From Liolophura sinensis (taxonomy: Eukaryota; Mollusca; Polyplacophora; Chitonida; Chitonidae), in the NCBI RefSeq assembly GCF_032854445.1, contig NC_088304.1, positions 2,976,001 to 3,040,000 of the forward strand: a DNA stretch of 64,000 nucleotides, written 5' to 3'. Under the pieces are notes generated by a model. It saw nothing but the letters and a program-made list of their open reading frames with translations. It did no database searches and had not been told where the DNA came from. Position 1 is the first letter of the stretch. Each line of letters begins with the position of its first letter. The translations under genes and the position numbers were made by a program. Below are positions 35,987 through 45,188 of this stretch, piece after piece.

Positions 35987-36885
35987 CGAAGTCAACATGA
36001 TGCCTCACTCATGGTCAGATCGCAAATGGTGAAGTCAACATGAAGCATCACTCAGGATCAGATCACAAATGATGAAGTCAACATGATGCCTCACTCATGG
36101 TCAGATCACAAATGGTGAAGTCAACATGATGCCTCACTCATGGTCAGATCACATATGGTGAAGTCAACATGATGCCTCACTCAGGATCAGATCACAAATG
36201 ACGAAGTCAACATGAAGCATCACTCAGGATCAGATCACAAATGATGAAGTCAACATGATGCCTCACTCATGGTCAGATCACAAATGGTGAAGTCAACATG
36301 ATGCCTCACTCATGGTCAGATCACATATGGTGAAGTCAACATGATGCCTCACTCAGGATCAGATCACAAATGACGAAGTCAACATGAAGAATCACTCAGG
36401 ATCAGATCACAAATGACGAAGTCAACATGAAGCATAACTCAGGATCAGATCACAAATGACGAAGTCAGCATGATGCCTCACTCATGGTCAGGTCACAAAT
36501 GCTGAAGTCAACATGATGCCTCACTCATGATCAGATCACAGATGCTGAAGTCAACATGATGCCTCACTCATGGTCAGATCACAAATGGTGAAGTCAACAT
36601 GATGCCTCACTCATGGTCAGATCACAAATGGTGAAGTCAACATGATGCATCACTCAGGATAAGATCACAAATGATGAAGTAAACATTATGCCTCTGTCAG
36701 GCTCAGATCACAAATGGTGAAGTCAAGAATATAACTCAGTCAGGATCAGTTCACATGTGACGAAGTCAAGATTTTAACTTAGTCAGGATCAACTGACAAA
36801 TGTGCAAGTCAACGTAATGGCTCAATGAAGATCAGTTCATCAGTGATTAACAAAGTGAACATAGCCCATCCAAGAGAAGTTCACA
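35987..36885. repeat. 43-bp minisatellite in GPCR leader region
   Basis: About twenty copies of a 43-bp unit with the cores 'gaagtcaacatgatgcctca' and 'tggtcagatcacaaatg'. At about 36015-36400 a set of four units repeats as a block of about 172 bp. Copies decay towards 36885. Most units contain ATG codons. Confidence 0.93.
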
Positions 36886-36999
36886 AGTGAGAGGGCAACA
36901 TCTGAACTGACACGCTTGCGAAGAATATGGTTTACAGCACTATCTAGGTTTGGGGAGGAGACCAAGCCACGTCTCGTACCGCTTCAACTCAATCCCAAG

Positions 37000-38205
37000 A
37001 TGGCGGACAATTGCAGCAATGACCTATATCTTCACAATGCATCTCTCCTGGAAATGCTGGAGGAGGCCACGTTCTGGCAAATGGCGCCGGTCACAGCATA
37101 CATGGTAGTTATCATGGTGACAGGAATTGTGGGAAACAGTCTGGTATGCTACGTACACGGGCTGAAGATGAAAAAATCGACAGCTAACTCCTTCATTCTG
37201 TGGTTGGCTGTTCTCGACTTGACCACGTGCTCGATCGGGTTGCCAATGGAGACGTATGATCTCGTGAAACATTACACATTCGGGATGCCGATTTTTTGTA
37301 AGATTTTGCGGTTCATAGTTTATCTTACGACCGTAACCGCGGTAATCACTCTCGTGTTCATCGCCATCGACAGATACTGCAAAATCTGCCGGCCATTGAA
37401 ATCATCCCCAGTGCGCAGGTGCCGTGTTGTTGTTGTAGTGTCTCTAACCGTCGGCGCCTTGTTGTCATGGCCGGCATTGTTCCTTTTCGGAACGAAAATG
37501 ATAAAAACAGAATATGCAGGTTTGTGCGGAAAAGATTGCAGCATTGACGACTCCATGATAGGATCGAATGTGCCAAAAATTTACCTTTCCGTTTTAATGC
37601 TGGCGTTTTTCACCGGAGCTATAGTTCTGGTGGTTTTGTACACACTGATCGGTGTCCGAGTGTACAGGAGAAGTCAGTCGGTTATAGGAGAGCACGTGCA
37701 GTCGAGTATTATTCGTCCGCAAACCGGAAATAGGACAACTGGTTCACTCTCCTCGCCGACGCCAAAATCCCCAAATGAAGCTTCCCAAAAGCGAAGAATT
37801 GATAGCCAGTCTGCCCCAATGGATAAACGATATAAATTAGGTAGAACTGGGTTAATCTTCCTCACCATCACACTGGTTTTCATACTCAGTTTTCTGCCAA
37901 GCCTCGCTCTGATGACTGTGCGCGCCGTGCGAAGAGGTTTCACAGCCTCGCTTTCAGATGCGGAATTCACTTTGTACAGCTTCGGTCTGCGGACCTACTT
38001 CCTGAATAACGCTGTGAATTGTTTGATATACGGATTTCTCAACCCTTTGTTCAAGAAAGAGTGTGTTAAAATTGGTAGGAAGATAAAACTGTCTTTTGCG
38101 GCGGTCTGCTGTATGTCAAGGAGGAAAAACAGTCCAGCGAAGAAAGCCAGTGTGACCATCAGCAAATCTGACAATGTGACGGAAGAAAGTTTACAACGTG
38201 TTTAG
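37000..38205 (+). CDS. Class A (rhodopsin-like) G-protein-coupled receptor, intronless
   Basis: 401 residues from the ATG at 37000, the first in-frame ATG, in a strong context (aagATGg). Seven membrane segments are visible. N-glycosylation sequons lie at N4 and N13. Landmarks: N46 in GNSLVCYV (1.50), D73 in LAVLD (2.50), C100 (3.25), DRY at 124-126, W157 (4.50), cysteines 176 and 180 in extracellular loop 2, and P300 in FILSFLP. TM7 reads N340-C341-L-I-Y344, so the NPxxY proline is cysteine and the TM6 CWxP tryptophan is Phe. The third intracellular loop (about 223-280) is basic and Ser-rich. Cys370/371 may be palmitoylated. Family placement is certain. The ligand is unknown; it looks like one of the many peptide- or amine-type orphan receptors of lophotrochozoans. 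Confidence 0.9.
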   Translation: MADNCSNDLYLHNASLLEMLEEATFWQMAPVTAYMVVIMVTGIVGNSLVCYVHGLKMKKSTANSFILWLAVLDLTTCSIGLPMETYDLVKHYTFGMPIFCKILRFIVYLTTVTAVITLVFIAIDRYCKICRPLKSSPVRRCRVVVVVSLTVGALLSWPALFLFGTKMIKTEYAGLCGKDCSIDDSMIGSNVPKIYLSVLMLAFFTGAIVLVVLYTLIGVRVYRRSQSVIGEHVQSSIIRPQTGNRTTGSLSSPTPKSPNEASQKRRIDSQSAPMDKRYKLGRTGLIFLTITLVFILSFLPSLALMTVRAVRRGFTASLSDAEFTLYSFGLRTYFLNNAVNCLIYGFLNPLFKKECVKIGRKIKLSFAAVCCMSRRKNSPAKKASVTISKSDNVTEESLQRV

Positions 38206-38978
38206 CTCGATTCGTTATGTAAAGAGAAAAAATCTACAGACTGTGCACCGCGATTACTTAAGTAAGGTAAGAAAGTCTACAATATGTAGAGCTTAATAAC
38301 CCGTGTGACCAGAAAACTACAAACTGTTGAGGTAGAGCTCGAATGCATCGGTAACGGAAGAAATACTTCAACCAATATAGCTAGATTATTTGTCTCACGC
38401 AAGAAACTCTTGATACTGTGGAGCCGAATAACTCCAATAAGTCAACGACCTGTGGAGCTCTATTGCTTAAGTCACGGAAACAATTTTGGAAAGCGGTAAT
38501 GCAGATAACAGGAAAAAGTCTACAAACTGTTTAACGGCAGAAATTCTGTTTTTGTAACTCCAGGGTTTCGTTCCAATAACGAAGGGACAGTCAACAACCT
38601 GTCGATCAGCAGTGGAAATAATTAACATTGTGTGATCACTGGAGCTCAAAAATCCATTCCACAGTATTTACATTTAAAATTAGTTGCACGAAACGCTCAT
38701 AACGTTAGATACAAGTAACTAATTCCAATGTCGCCTTTCATGACTGGACCGGTTTCACGAAACGTTCGCAATGTTTCTAGCTGGAACACTACGTAAGATA
38801 ACGCAGGGGTTAGCACCGGCCACATGGGTTTAATTCCACGCGGACAATTTCACCAAAAAATAACAGTTCGAATCCTACCTTACATTTGGTATGCATTGAT
38901 TCCCGGAGTGGACCAAATTATGGGTATTTCACAGCAAGCATTGGTGAACCGTCTTTTAACAATAATCCAGCCGTTTAA
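38206..38978. other. GPCR 3' region with degenerate repeats
   Basis: The phrase 'gtctacaaactgt' and variants recur at about 38233, 38273, 38325 and 38518, beside 'gtggagct' and 'ggtaacggaag' phrases, suggesting an old tandem repeat of about 90-100 bp. It may be 3'UTR. No coding exon seen. Confidence 0.45.
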
Positions 38979-39187
38979 ACTTTTAAATCGAAAAATTTAA
39001 GTCAAACCAACGTCTGCCATGTTTTGAATTCGAACTTCCGCCAATCCCGGCAAGATACGTGTTGAATGTTCGTATTAGACAAACTGTTAACAACGAAATC
39101 CAAATTCTATAGTGCCCTAGCTTATGTCTGCGGAAGTTTGAATTCAAAACATGGCGGACGTTGGTTCGACTTGTTCGATTTAAAAGT
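38979..39187. mobile_element. Hairpin/MITE-like element with about 60-bp terminal inverted repeats
   Basis: The left arm (38979-39041) contains 'acttttaaatcg' and 'ccatgttttgaattcgaact'. The right arm (39130-39187) is its near-complement, with 'agtttgaattcaaaacatgg' and 'cgatttaaaagt'. The spacer is about 88 bp. The long arms and small size fit a MITE or a foldback element. No clear target duplication. Confidence 0.7.
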
Positions 39188-39760
39188 TAAAATGTTAGAT
39201 GCACGTAACTCGATCCTGTGTCGTCGTTGTGCCTTTTAAAGTAGCACTAGTCTGGAGAATCTCACATAACCCTGAATGCATGTGATTTTCATGCGTGTCG
39301 ACGTTGTGCCTTTTATTGTGAGATTATGTAGTTTCACAAAGTGCACGTGACTATCGTGTCGACGTTGCGCCTGTTAAAGGGACATTATGCTGCCTAAACA
39401 AAGTCAGGTAGACTTTCATGCATGTCGACATTATGCAGGAATCTCGCTTCACGAACTCAGCACGTGAGTAGCTAAGTTAAAGTCACGAGAGCTTTTTCAG
39501 ATCGGCGATGGCTGCATGTATAAATAGTTAATGTGTATGGAAATTGTTTAAGGCTTGGTTAAACACCTATTCTCAAGAACCACCCATATCGTTAAAAAAT
39601 GCGGGACTCTCTTGCGTGTGGACGTTATGCCTTTTCAGCAGGCTGGTTTCACGAAGTACTTGTAACGATACATGGACGTAACTCCCATGTCGACGTTACG
39701 CCTTTTGCAGGTGGCTGGTTTCACGAAGTACTTGTAACGATACATGGACGAATGATCATA
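39188..39760. repeat. Degenerate about 75-105-bp tandem repeat
   Basis: Phrases of the type 'gtgtcgacgttgtgcctttt', 'ggctggtttcacgaagtac' and 'gatacatggacgtaact' recur four to five times. The last two copies are the best preserved. A related phrase occurs earlier at about 38750. Confidence 0.7.
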
Positions 39761-39872
39761 TAATGGCCTGCGTTTCTGATCATCATGCATCAGTGTATGA
39801 ATGAATCATGTTCATGTTTTACACACATTACAGATTTCATTCTGACTCTTTGTATATTTTCTTGCTTGTAAT

Positions 39873-39878
39873 AATAAA
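39873..39878 (+). terminator. Candidate polyadenylation signal AATAAA
   Basis: A canonical signal 1.67 kb past the GPCR stop. It would imply a long repeat-bearing 3'UTR; assignment is speculative. Confidence 0.2.
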
Positions 39879-40413
39879 AACAGTTTAAATCTTTTGCATA
39901 CTAGCCTATGTCTTTTGTTTCTCTACAGCTTCAGTAAAGGACTAATTTTCATGCGTTACTTGTGATGTTAATTTTGTAAATATCTTGAGTTTTCATGGAA
40001 AGCCTCTACCAGGTGAAAATGAAATCTTGTGTTATAAAGTTCTATCAACGGTTTAACCCATACTGTTATGTGAATGCGCTGGGGGGGCGGGGGGGGGGGG
40101 GGTGCTAAATGCTTCCGCATTAGCAGTATGTTCATCGAAGACGTCATTTCCCAATATTCCGAACATTGGCGGAAAATATGCATAAAATAGAGGGGTCGTT
40201 AAGAAAAAGAATACACCTCAAAAATGATTTTTTTTCTTTGGCATATATTTCTCATTTTCCTTTTAAAACCATACTTTTCCGTTTGTAATACCTTTTCATG
40301 CATCCTTTAAAAAAATTGCGAAAACACCTGAATGGCGAGGTGTATTAGTTTCCTTTGCCTGGTTTAACCTTAACTCCCACATATAGATTGTTTGTTTATT
40401 TATTTGGGGTTTA

Positions 40414-40645
40414 GGGGGCCTCCGTGGCTCAGATAGATAGCGCGCTAGCGCAGCGCAATGATCCAGGAGCCTCTCACCAATGCGGTCGCTGTGAGTTCAA
40501 GTTTCCCGTAAGTGAGAAGGTCTGCAGCAACCTGCGAATGGTCAAGGGTTTCCTCCAGGCTCTGCCCGGTTTCCTCCCACCATAATGTTGGCCGCCGTCG
40601 CTTCGATTAATATTTCAGTCATATCATGACGGCGAATCTTGTAAC
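40414..40645 (+). mobile_element. tRNA-headed SINE (GGCCTCCGTGG family)
   Basis: The head 'ggcctccgtggctcag' and the B-box region 'gtgagttcaag' are clear. The body has 'tcctcccaccataatg'. The 3' end is diverged and runs into another SINE-like fragment. A G-rich homopolymer lies about 320 bp upstream (40080-40102). Confidence 0.85.
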
Positions 40646-40654
40646 AAACCGGAT

Positions 40655-40750
40655 TTAATACCGACATATTTCTAGTGCTGCCTCACTAGAAAGCCATGCT
40701 GAAGGCACAACGCTCATCATTATACTGACACGTTACTCTCACGATGAGAT
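40655..40750 (-). mobile_element. SINE fragment of the 'gtgtcagtataatg' superfamily
   Basis: On the minus strand it contains 'gtgtcagtataatgatg' and 'aggcagcactagaaat', matching the middle of the SINEs at 28699 and 50570. It is abutted to the preceding SINE and was probably nested or truncated. Confidence 0.55.
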
Positions 40751-41351
40751 ACAAGCGAGGTAGCTCCAAGGTACCCGATTTTCAGATTTCGCGTGAATCG
40801 ACTTGGTTTGAACCTCAAATCCCGACCATACAGACCTGACGGACACCATACCTGTATATAATTCAGATGTCATTGAGTACATCGTAGAACATAAACCAAC
40901 ACTGGTGTTGAGACTGAAAAGACTCAACACATATACAGAGGCTCATTTTTGAGGTTGAAATTAGGTGTCGCATTAAAAAAGGGGAAAAAAGAAAAATCGA
41001 GATTCTGCGAATTTAATGCTATATGATGAATATATCAACATCAAAACAGGTAACACTTGGTTTCGTTCTGTACACTTATAAAATGGATCTGTTATACTTA
41101 ATAACTAGCAGAACTGTAAAGGTATTACCCTTTCATCCTCTGTCGTTCGGAAAATGAAAATAGAGCCAGGTTTCTTAATTAAACGGTTCTCAATTAGGAA
41201 TCATGAGTGAAGAGATTAACATCTTTGTTGAAGCTGTTTTGAGGGACGTTTGCTACACTGACGTTTTGTCTGACCGCAGTCACCACCAGTCTGTTTCAAA
41301 GTGAGAAAGTTTCCTTCATAGCGGCCCCACGGCGTTCCGTAAATCACTTCT

Positions 41352-41612
41352 TCATTCTTTACACAGGGTTTCGCACGTGGTACTGCAGTGATGCCTCATT
41401 TCACAATAATCACATCTACTGCTCAAACCAAACCAACAGGTCCAACCATCACAGTACGACTCATACGCGCATGCCCAGCAATATTTACATATGTTCCGTC
41501 CACCAATCGCCATGTCCCTTCTAATTTGAGCCTGATCTAGCCTGCTTTCCACCGCTTGACCAATGAACATGGCTGTAAGAAAGAGACAAAAAACTGTCAG
41601 CTTGACTGCCAT
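41352..41612 (-). CDS. Secreted cysteine-rich peptide precursor, 86 aa, ten cysteines
   Basis: The start is the ATG at 41610-41612 in good context (aacacaATGG), followed directly by a hydrophobic signal sequence (residues 1 to about 23). A short pro-segment ends in Arg31-Arg32, a dibasic processing site. The mature region (33-86) has ten cysteines at 42, 45, 48, 54, 59, 67, 70, 76, 80 and 84 (spacing C-2-C-2-C-5-C-4-C-7-C-2-C-5-C-3-C-3-C) and three tryptophans, and ends in TGA at 41352-41354. Signal, pro-segment and Cys-dense mature core are typical of secreted antimicrobial, signalling or venom-like peptides. The spacing does not match macins, mytilins or big defensins as I know them, so function is left open. 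It appears to be single-exon. Confidence 0.75.
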   Translation of the reverse strand: MAVKLTVFCLFLTAMFIGQAVESRLDQAQIRRDMAIGGRNICKYCWACAYESYCDGWTCWFGLSSRCDYCEMRHHCSTTCETLCKE

Positions 41613-42879
41613 TGTGTTCACTTTGGCTTGGTGCTGTACTCTTTGCTGATGGCGAATGATTAGACTGGTCTGTTTCAAGCGTCCGGCTGAATCTGTTCCA
41701 GAGAAGTTGTTCTCACTAAAAGTGTGGTATCTTTTTTCAAATTTCAGACGCAGCAATTCTGACCGGATATCAGTGTGGCTCCGCGCTGTCCATTTGATCG
41801 CAGAATCCCAATACAAACTAGACGTATTACAACAACAGGCCTATATACATTCACGTGGTTCACACGGGTTTGAGTCACAGCAATTGTGCACAAGCTTCAA
41901 GTGAGAGTCTCAGAGAAGAACAGAGTAGATCACTTCGTGTCAGGTCTCGTGTATAAACTGTGTACTTGAGTGCCAAAGCATCGGAATTCTCTCAGCTTTT
42001 ATCCACCAAGGTGAACTCTCCCACAAACATCGAGCCAACACCCACATCCTGGAGAGTGACCAGTCTCCTCCACGAACGATTGATTTATTCTCCACAATTC
42101 ATGTTGCTAGCCGTAGGCCGAACGATTTTCTAACTGTGGACGCACTGCATTCAACTCAGATGTAACAGTTTTAATGCCCTTATAGGCTTAAAGAACACAC
42201 ACGTCATCCGGTGTGGCGTGGACTTACCGGAACCGCAAGGGGTATGGCCGATTAAAACGGCACGGACACACAATCTGGATGGACTTAAAATGAAATGTGG
42301 ACGGCAGACTACGACAAACTGTTTTAGTAACACACCTCTCGCACACACTGCTTTTATTATCCTGTTAGCAGGAGAATATTATTTCTGGTATAAAAAGTAA
42401 AATTAAAATCATGAAAAAAGAGTGAACCCAATATATACCCAAACAAATATATTCCCATTTAGAAGACATAGATTACTTATTGACAGATATATTCCCATTT
42501 TTGTAGAAGGCAAAGATTACATATGGACTATTTGGTTACCATGGCAACTATGAGGCGTCGTCAAATACAACAAAACTGAAGTTGTAGCGACACGAAGTCA
42601 TGTCTGTCGATATAAAGTGGACATAAGGAAACCGGCAATCTGCATGTTTTCCATGGCAAGTGCAGAAATGGAATCGGCAATATTCTTACCATGGTATTCG
42701 CAGAAATGGACAAATATGAGGCACAGCCATGGCAGCATATTGTCTTCCCTGTATCCATGTATCCACAAAGAATTAAAACTGCACATGTGATGTTTGCAAT
42801 ATCAGTATATAGTGGTCACAAGGAAATTGGCAATCTGGTTACCATGGAATAGGAGATATTTTATTTATTTGACGAAATA
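41613..42879. other. Upstream of the peptide gene, no other gene recognised
   Basis: On the minus strand 'gtatatagg' at about 41842 could be a TATA element for the peptide gene. Otherwise there are only short chance frames. The phrase 'atattcccattt' recurs at about 42450 and 42488, and 'ccatggcaa' phrases recur between 42540 and 42850, suggesting an eroded repeat. Confidence 0.35.
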
Positions 42880-42975
42880 AGCGGTATTTTATTTATGTGA
42901 TTGACGTTTTATGGCGTACTCAAGAATATTTCACTCATATAACGTGGGTCAGCATTATTGTGGGACCGGGGAGTA
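42880..42975 (-). mobile_element. SINE tail fragment (GGCCTCCGTGG family)
   Basis: 'ttttatggcgtactcaagaa' and 'tatttcactcatataacg' are the inverted 3' part of the family. The head is absent. Confidence 0.65.
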
Positions 42976-43544
42976 TTGGAGATATAGTTTGTGAATAAAC
43001 ACTGGCAGACAGACGGACAGACGAACAATTCGCCACACCACAATAGGCTTACACCCCTTCTAATACTAATCGTATACATTAAAAGGGGGTGTATCTGTTA
43101 TATGCTTGGCTGTTATGCACCGTCTTGATTTCTTACTTCGCAGGCTTTCTTCGTTCTTTGGCGGTGTGTTTTGAACGTTGTCTGGAAAATCTGTCTTGCA
43201 CTTACTGACCGGGGACGTCCATGAATTATTCTTGATCATTTGCATACGAATGGTTAATATGATTACATCCCCAATAGATTATATAAGTATAAACTATGAT
43301 GAAAAGTGGAAAATATGTTATTCGTTCGAAATTGCCAAAAGGGGTTATCAGTTTCTTCTACCAATAATGTTTTTAGCTCTCAGAAAGGCGACGTCTTTCA
43401 CTGGAGCTGTAATAAATAAGATATCCCCTAAGAGGTTGCAGAGTTTCGATATTGATTCCCGATTCACCATTGGCTTGATAACGGTCTAAGAATAGAGACT
43501 GACCAGATCAAGGAGCTATGCGTCGACAGCATTTTCTTAATCGG
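42976..43544. other. Intergenic, unconvincing 103-codon open frame
   Basis: An open frame runs over 43178-43489 on the plus strand, but it has no recognisable domain, signal sequence or splice context. I do not call it a gene. Confidence 0.3.
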
Positions 43545-43655
43545 AAAGAACCTGCGGGTGGGCATGAGTTTCACCAAATTCAGCCCGGTTTCCTCTCAAC
43601 ATAATGCTGGCCACCGTTGCATAAATCTACTATTCTTGAGCACGGCTTAAAACGG
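43545..43655 (+). mobile_element. SINE tail fragment (GGCCTCCGTGG family)
   Basis: 'gaacctgcgggtggg', 'cccggtttcctctcaacata' and 'attcttgagcacggctt' are the 3' half of the family in plus orientation, diverged. Confidence 0.6.
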
Positions 43656-44119
43656 AAAGACGACTTCACTTTTTCGAAGGATTGGAGACAACCCTACACC
43701 GACTGGCTGAATTATTTGGCATTCATTATAATGCTGTCTCAATGAAACGCTATGTCGAAGACACACACATGTTGCCCAATTCGGTTAGTGGTTACACACC
43801 GAACCAATGCAGAGAAAGATCTATGATGGTCAGTTATAAAATATTTTAGCTTGACCATACCTGGAATATGTTCCCATAAAAGGGGTCCTATTAGGTAAAG
43901 ATAGGCAGATGATAGAACTGGATTTAGATAATATAGCCCCAATTCTAGCACGAGCCGTAAACGGTATAAGTATATGGGATCTGTAATACACCCCTCACGT
44001 GGTTTGTATACATATACACATATGCGATGTGCTATTTGTTTATGATGGGCGTATGTATACGTATATCGTAAAGGAATATAGCAATTTCTGTGAAGTGGGT
44101 AAGGACTTGCACTCACCGC

Positions 44120-44337
44120 GGGACCTCCGTGGCTCATTAGGTTAGCGCGCTAGTGCAGAGTAATGACTCCAGTTGGCTCATGCTGGCTCTCCGGCCGAAC
44201 GTGGGAAGGTCTTCCAGCGACCTGCGGATGGTCGTGGGTTTCCCCCGTGTTGTGCCCGGTTTCCTCCCACGATTATGCTGGCGTATACGTAAAGTATTCT
44301 TAAGTGCGGCGTAAAACACGAACCAAGTAAGTCAAAT
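44120..44337 (+). mobile_element. tRNA-headed SINE (GGCCTCCGTGG family)
   Basis: The head is 'ggacctccgtggctcatt'. Then come 'gctggctctccggccgaacg', 'acctgcggatggtcgtgg', 'tttcctcccacgattatg' and 'aagtgcggcgtaaaacacg'. Part of the region between head and body is deleted. Confidence 0.85.
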
Positions 44338-44339
44338 AA

Positions 44340-44412
44340 TTTGAACTCACCGCATTGGTGAGAGGCCCCTGGGCCAATGCGCCGCGCTGGCATGCTATCC
44401 ACCTCGGTCACA
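44340..44412 (-). mobile_element. SINE head fragment, minus strand
   Basis: 'gaactcaccgcattggtgag' and 'aggcccctgggccaatgcg' are the inverted head of the same family. It directly follows the plus-strand copy, so the two face each other. Confidence 0.65.
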
Positions 44413-45161
44413 GATCTGATTTCGAATACATGTACCGGTACGTAGGCCTACTCTGTGGTCACAGAAAAGTGGACGCGTCATTGGCAACATATATTATTTA
44501 TATCGTCAATTTAGTTCACTTTATATACAATGAAAACATTGTAATGCCTGCATTTAATTCAATAAAAAATATATGTATTGCACATGCACATGCACTCACG
44601 TTATGATGTGTGTAAGTGTTGGTAAATGTATTAACATATATTTGTTAAAGTTTTGGAAGTATCCTGTTCCTGTAATTCAATATACTGGTGATAGAAGATT
44701 GACTGGGTTTATGCGTTATTTATTTTTGTTATGTCTGTGTGATCTTATGTGTGAAAATGTAAGTATCTTGATGCAAAATGTAAGGGTTTAAGTAAGGTGT
44801 GACGCGTTTGCTTAAGGCGGCATGTAGGCCTGTCCTTTCTTTTGCTTTTTTTTTATTCCTTTCAAATAACTTATTCATACTTTTGGATTATTTTACGGGT
44901 AAAATTGTGACAAAGACAACGAATGTCACCTTAAGTCAGATGGTGAACTTATGAGGTGATTCAATTTTATTGTTCATCGTGTAGGCCTACATGTAAGCAT
45001 ATCCGATTCGGCATGAAGCCCCTTGCCGTATGTAGAGTAGTACTCTTTTGTAAAGGAGGTAAGAAAGTCAATACCTCATGGCGCAAAACTATGTGTTTAG
45101 AAAGTGAAAGAAGCGTGTTCATTTTGTTTCAGTCTTGAGCTCTTGAGTATTTTGACAAACC
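44413..45161. other. Upstream region of the FKBP6-like gene
   Basis: No gene recognised. A splice-acceptor-like 'cattttgtttcag' ends at 45132, so the start codon may lie in an exon beginning at 45133 after a non-coding first exon that I could not place. Confidence 0.35.
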
Positions 45162-45188
45162 ATGGCGACGGCGGCGGGATCACATAGA
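45162..45188 (+). CDS. FKBP6: FKBP6-like exon 1 (start)
   Basis: ATG in good context (aaaccATGG), nine codons (MATAAGSHR), donor 'gtaagt'. It is short and thus the least certain exon, but phase 0 agrees with exon 2. Confidence 0.6.

Noticed and set aside
36916..36999. N-terminal extension of the GPCR by 28 residues
   Set aside because: The codon at 36916 is TTG, not ATG. The first in-frame ATG is at 37000 and has a strong context.
41613..41816. 68-residue N-terminal extension of the ten-cysteine peptide
   Set aside because: A perfect signal peptide begins at the ATG at 41612, and the extension would bury it; the upstream part reads as 5'UTR.
43178..43489. 103-codon open frame
   Set aside because: No domain, signal sequence or splice context; AT-rich chance frame next to SINE debris.
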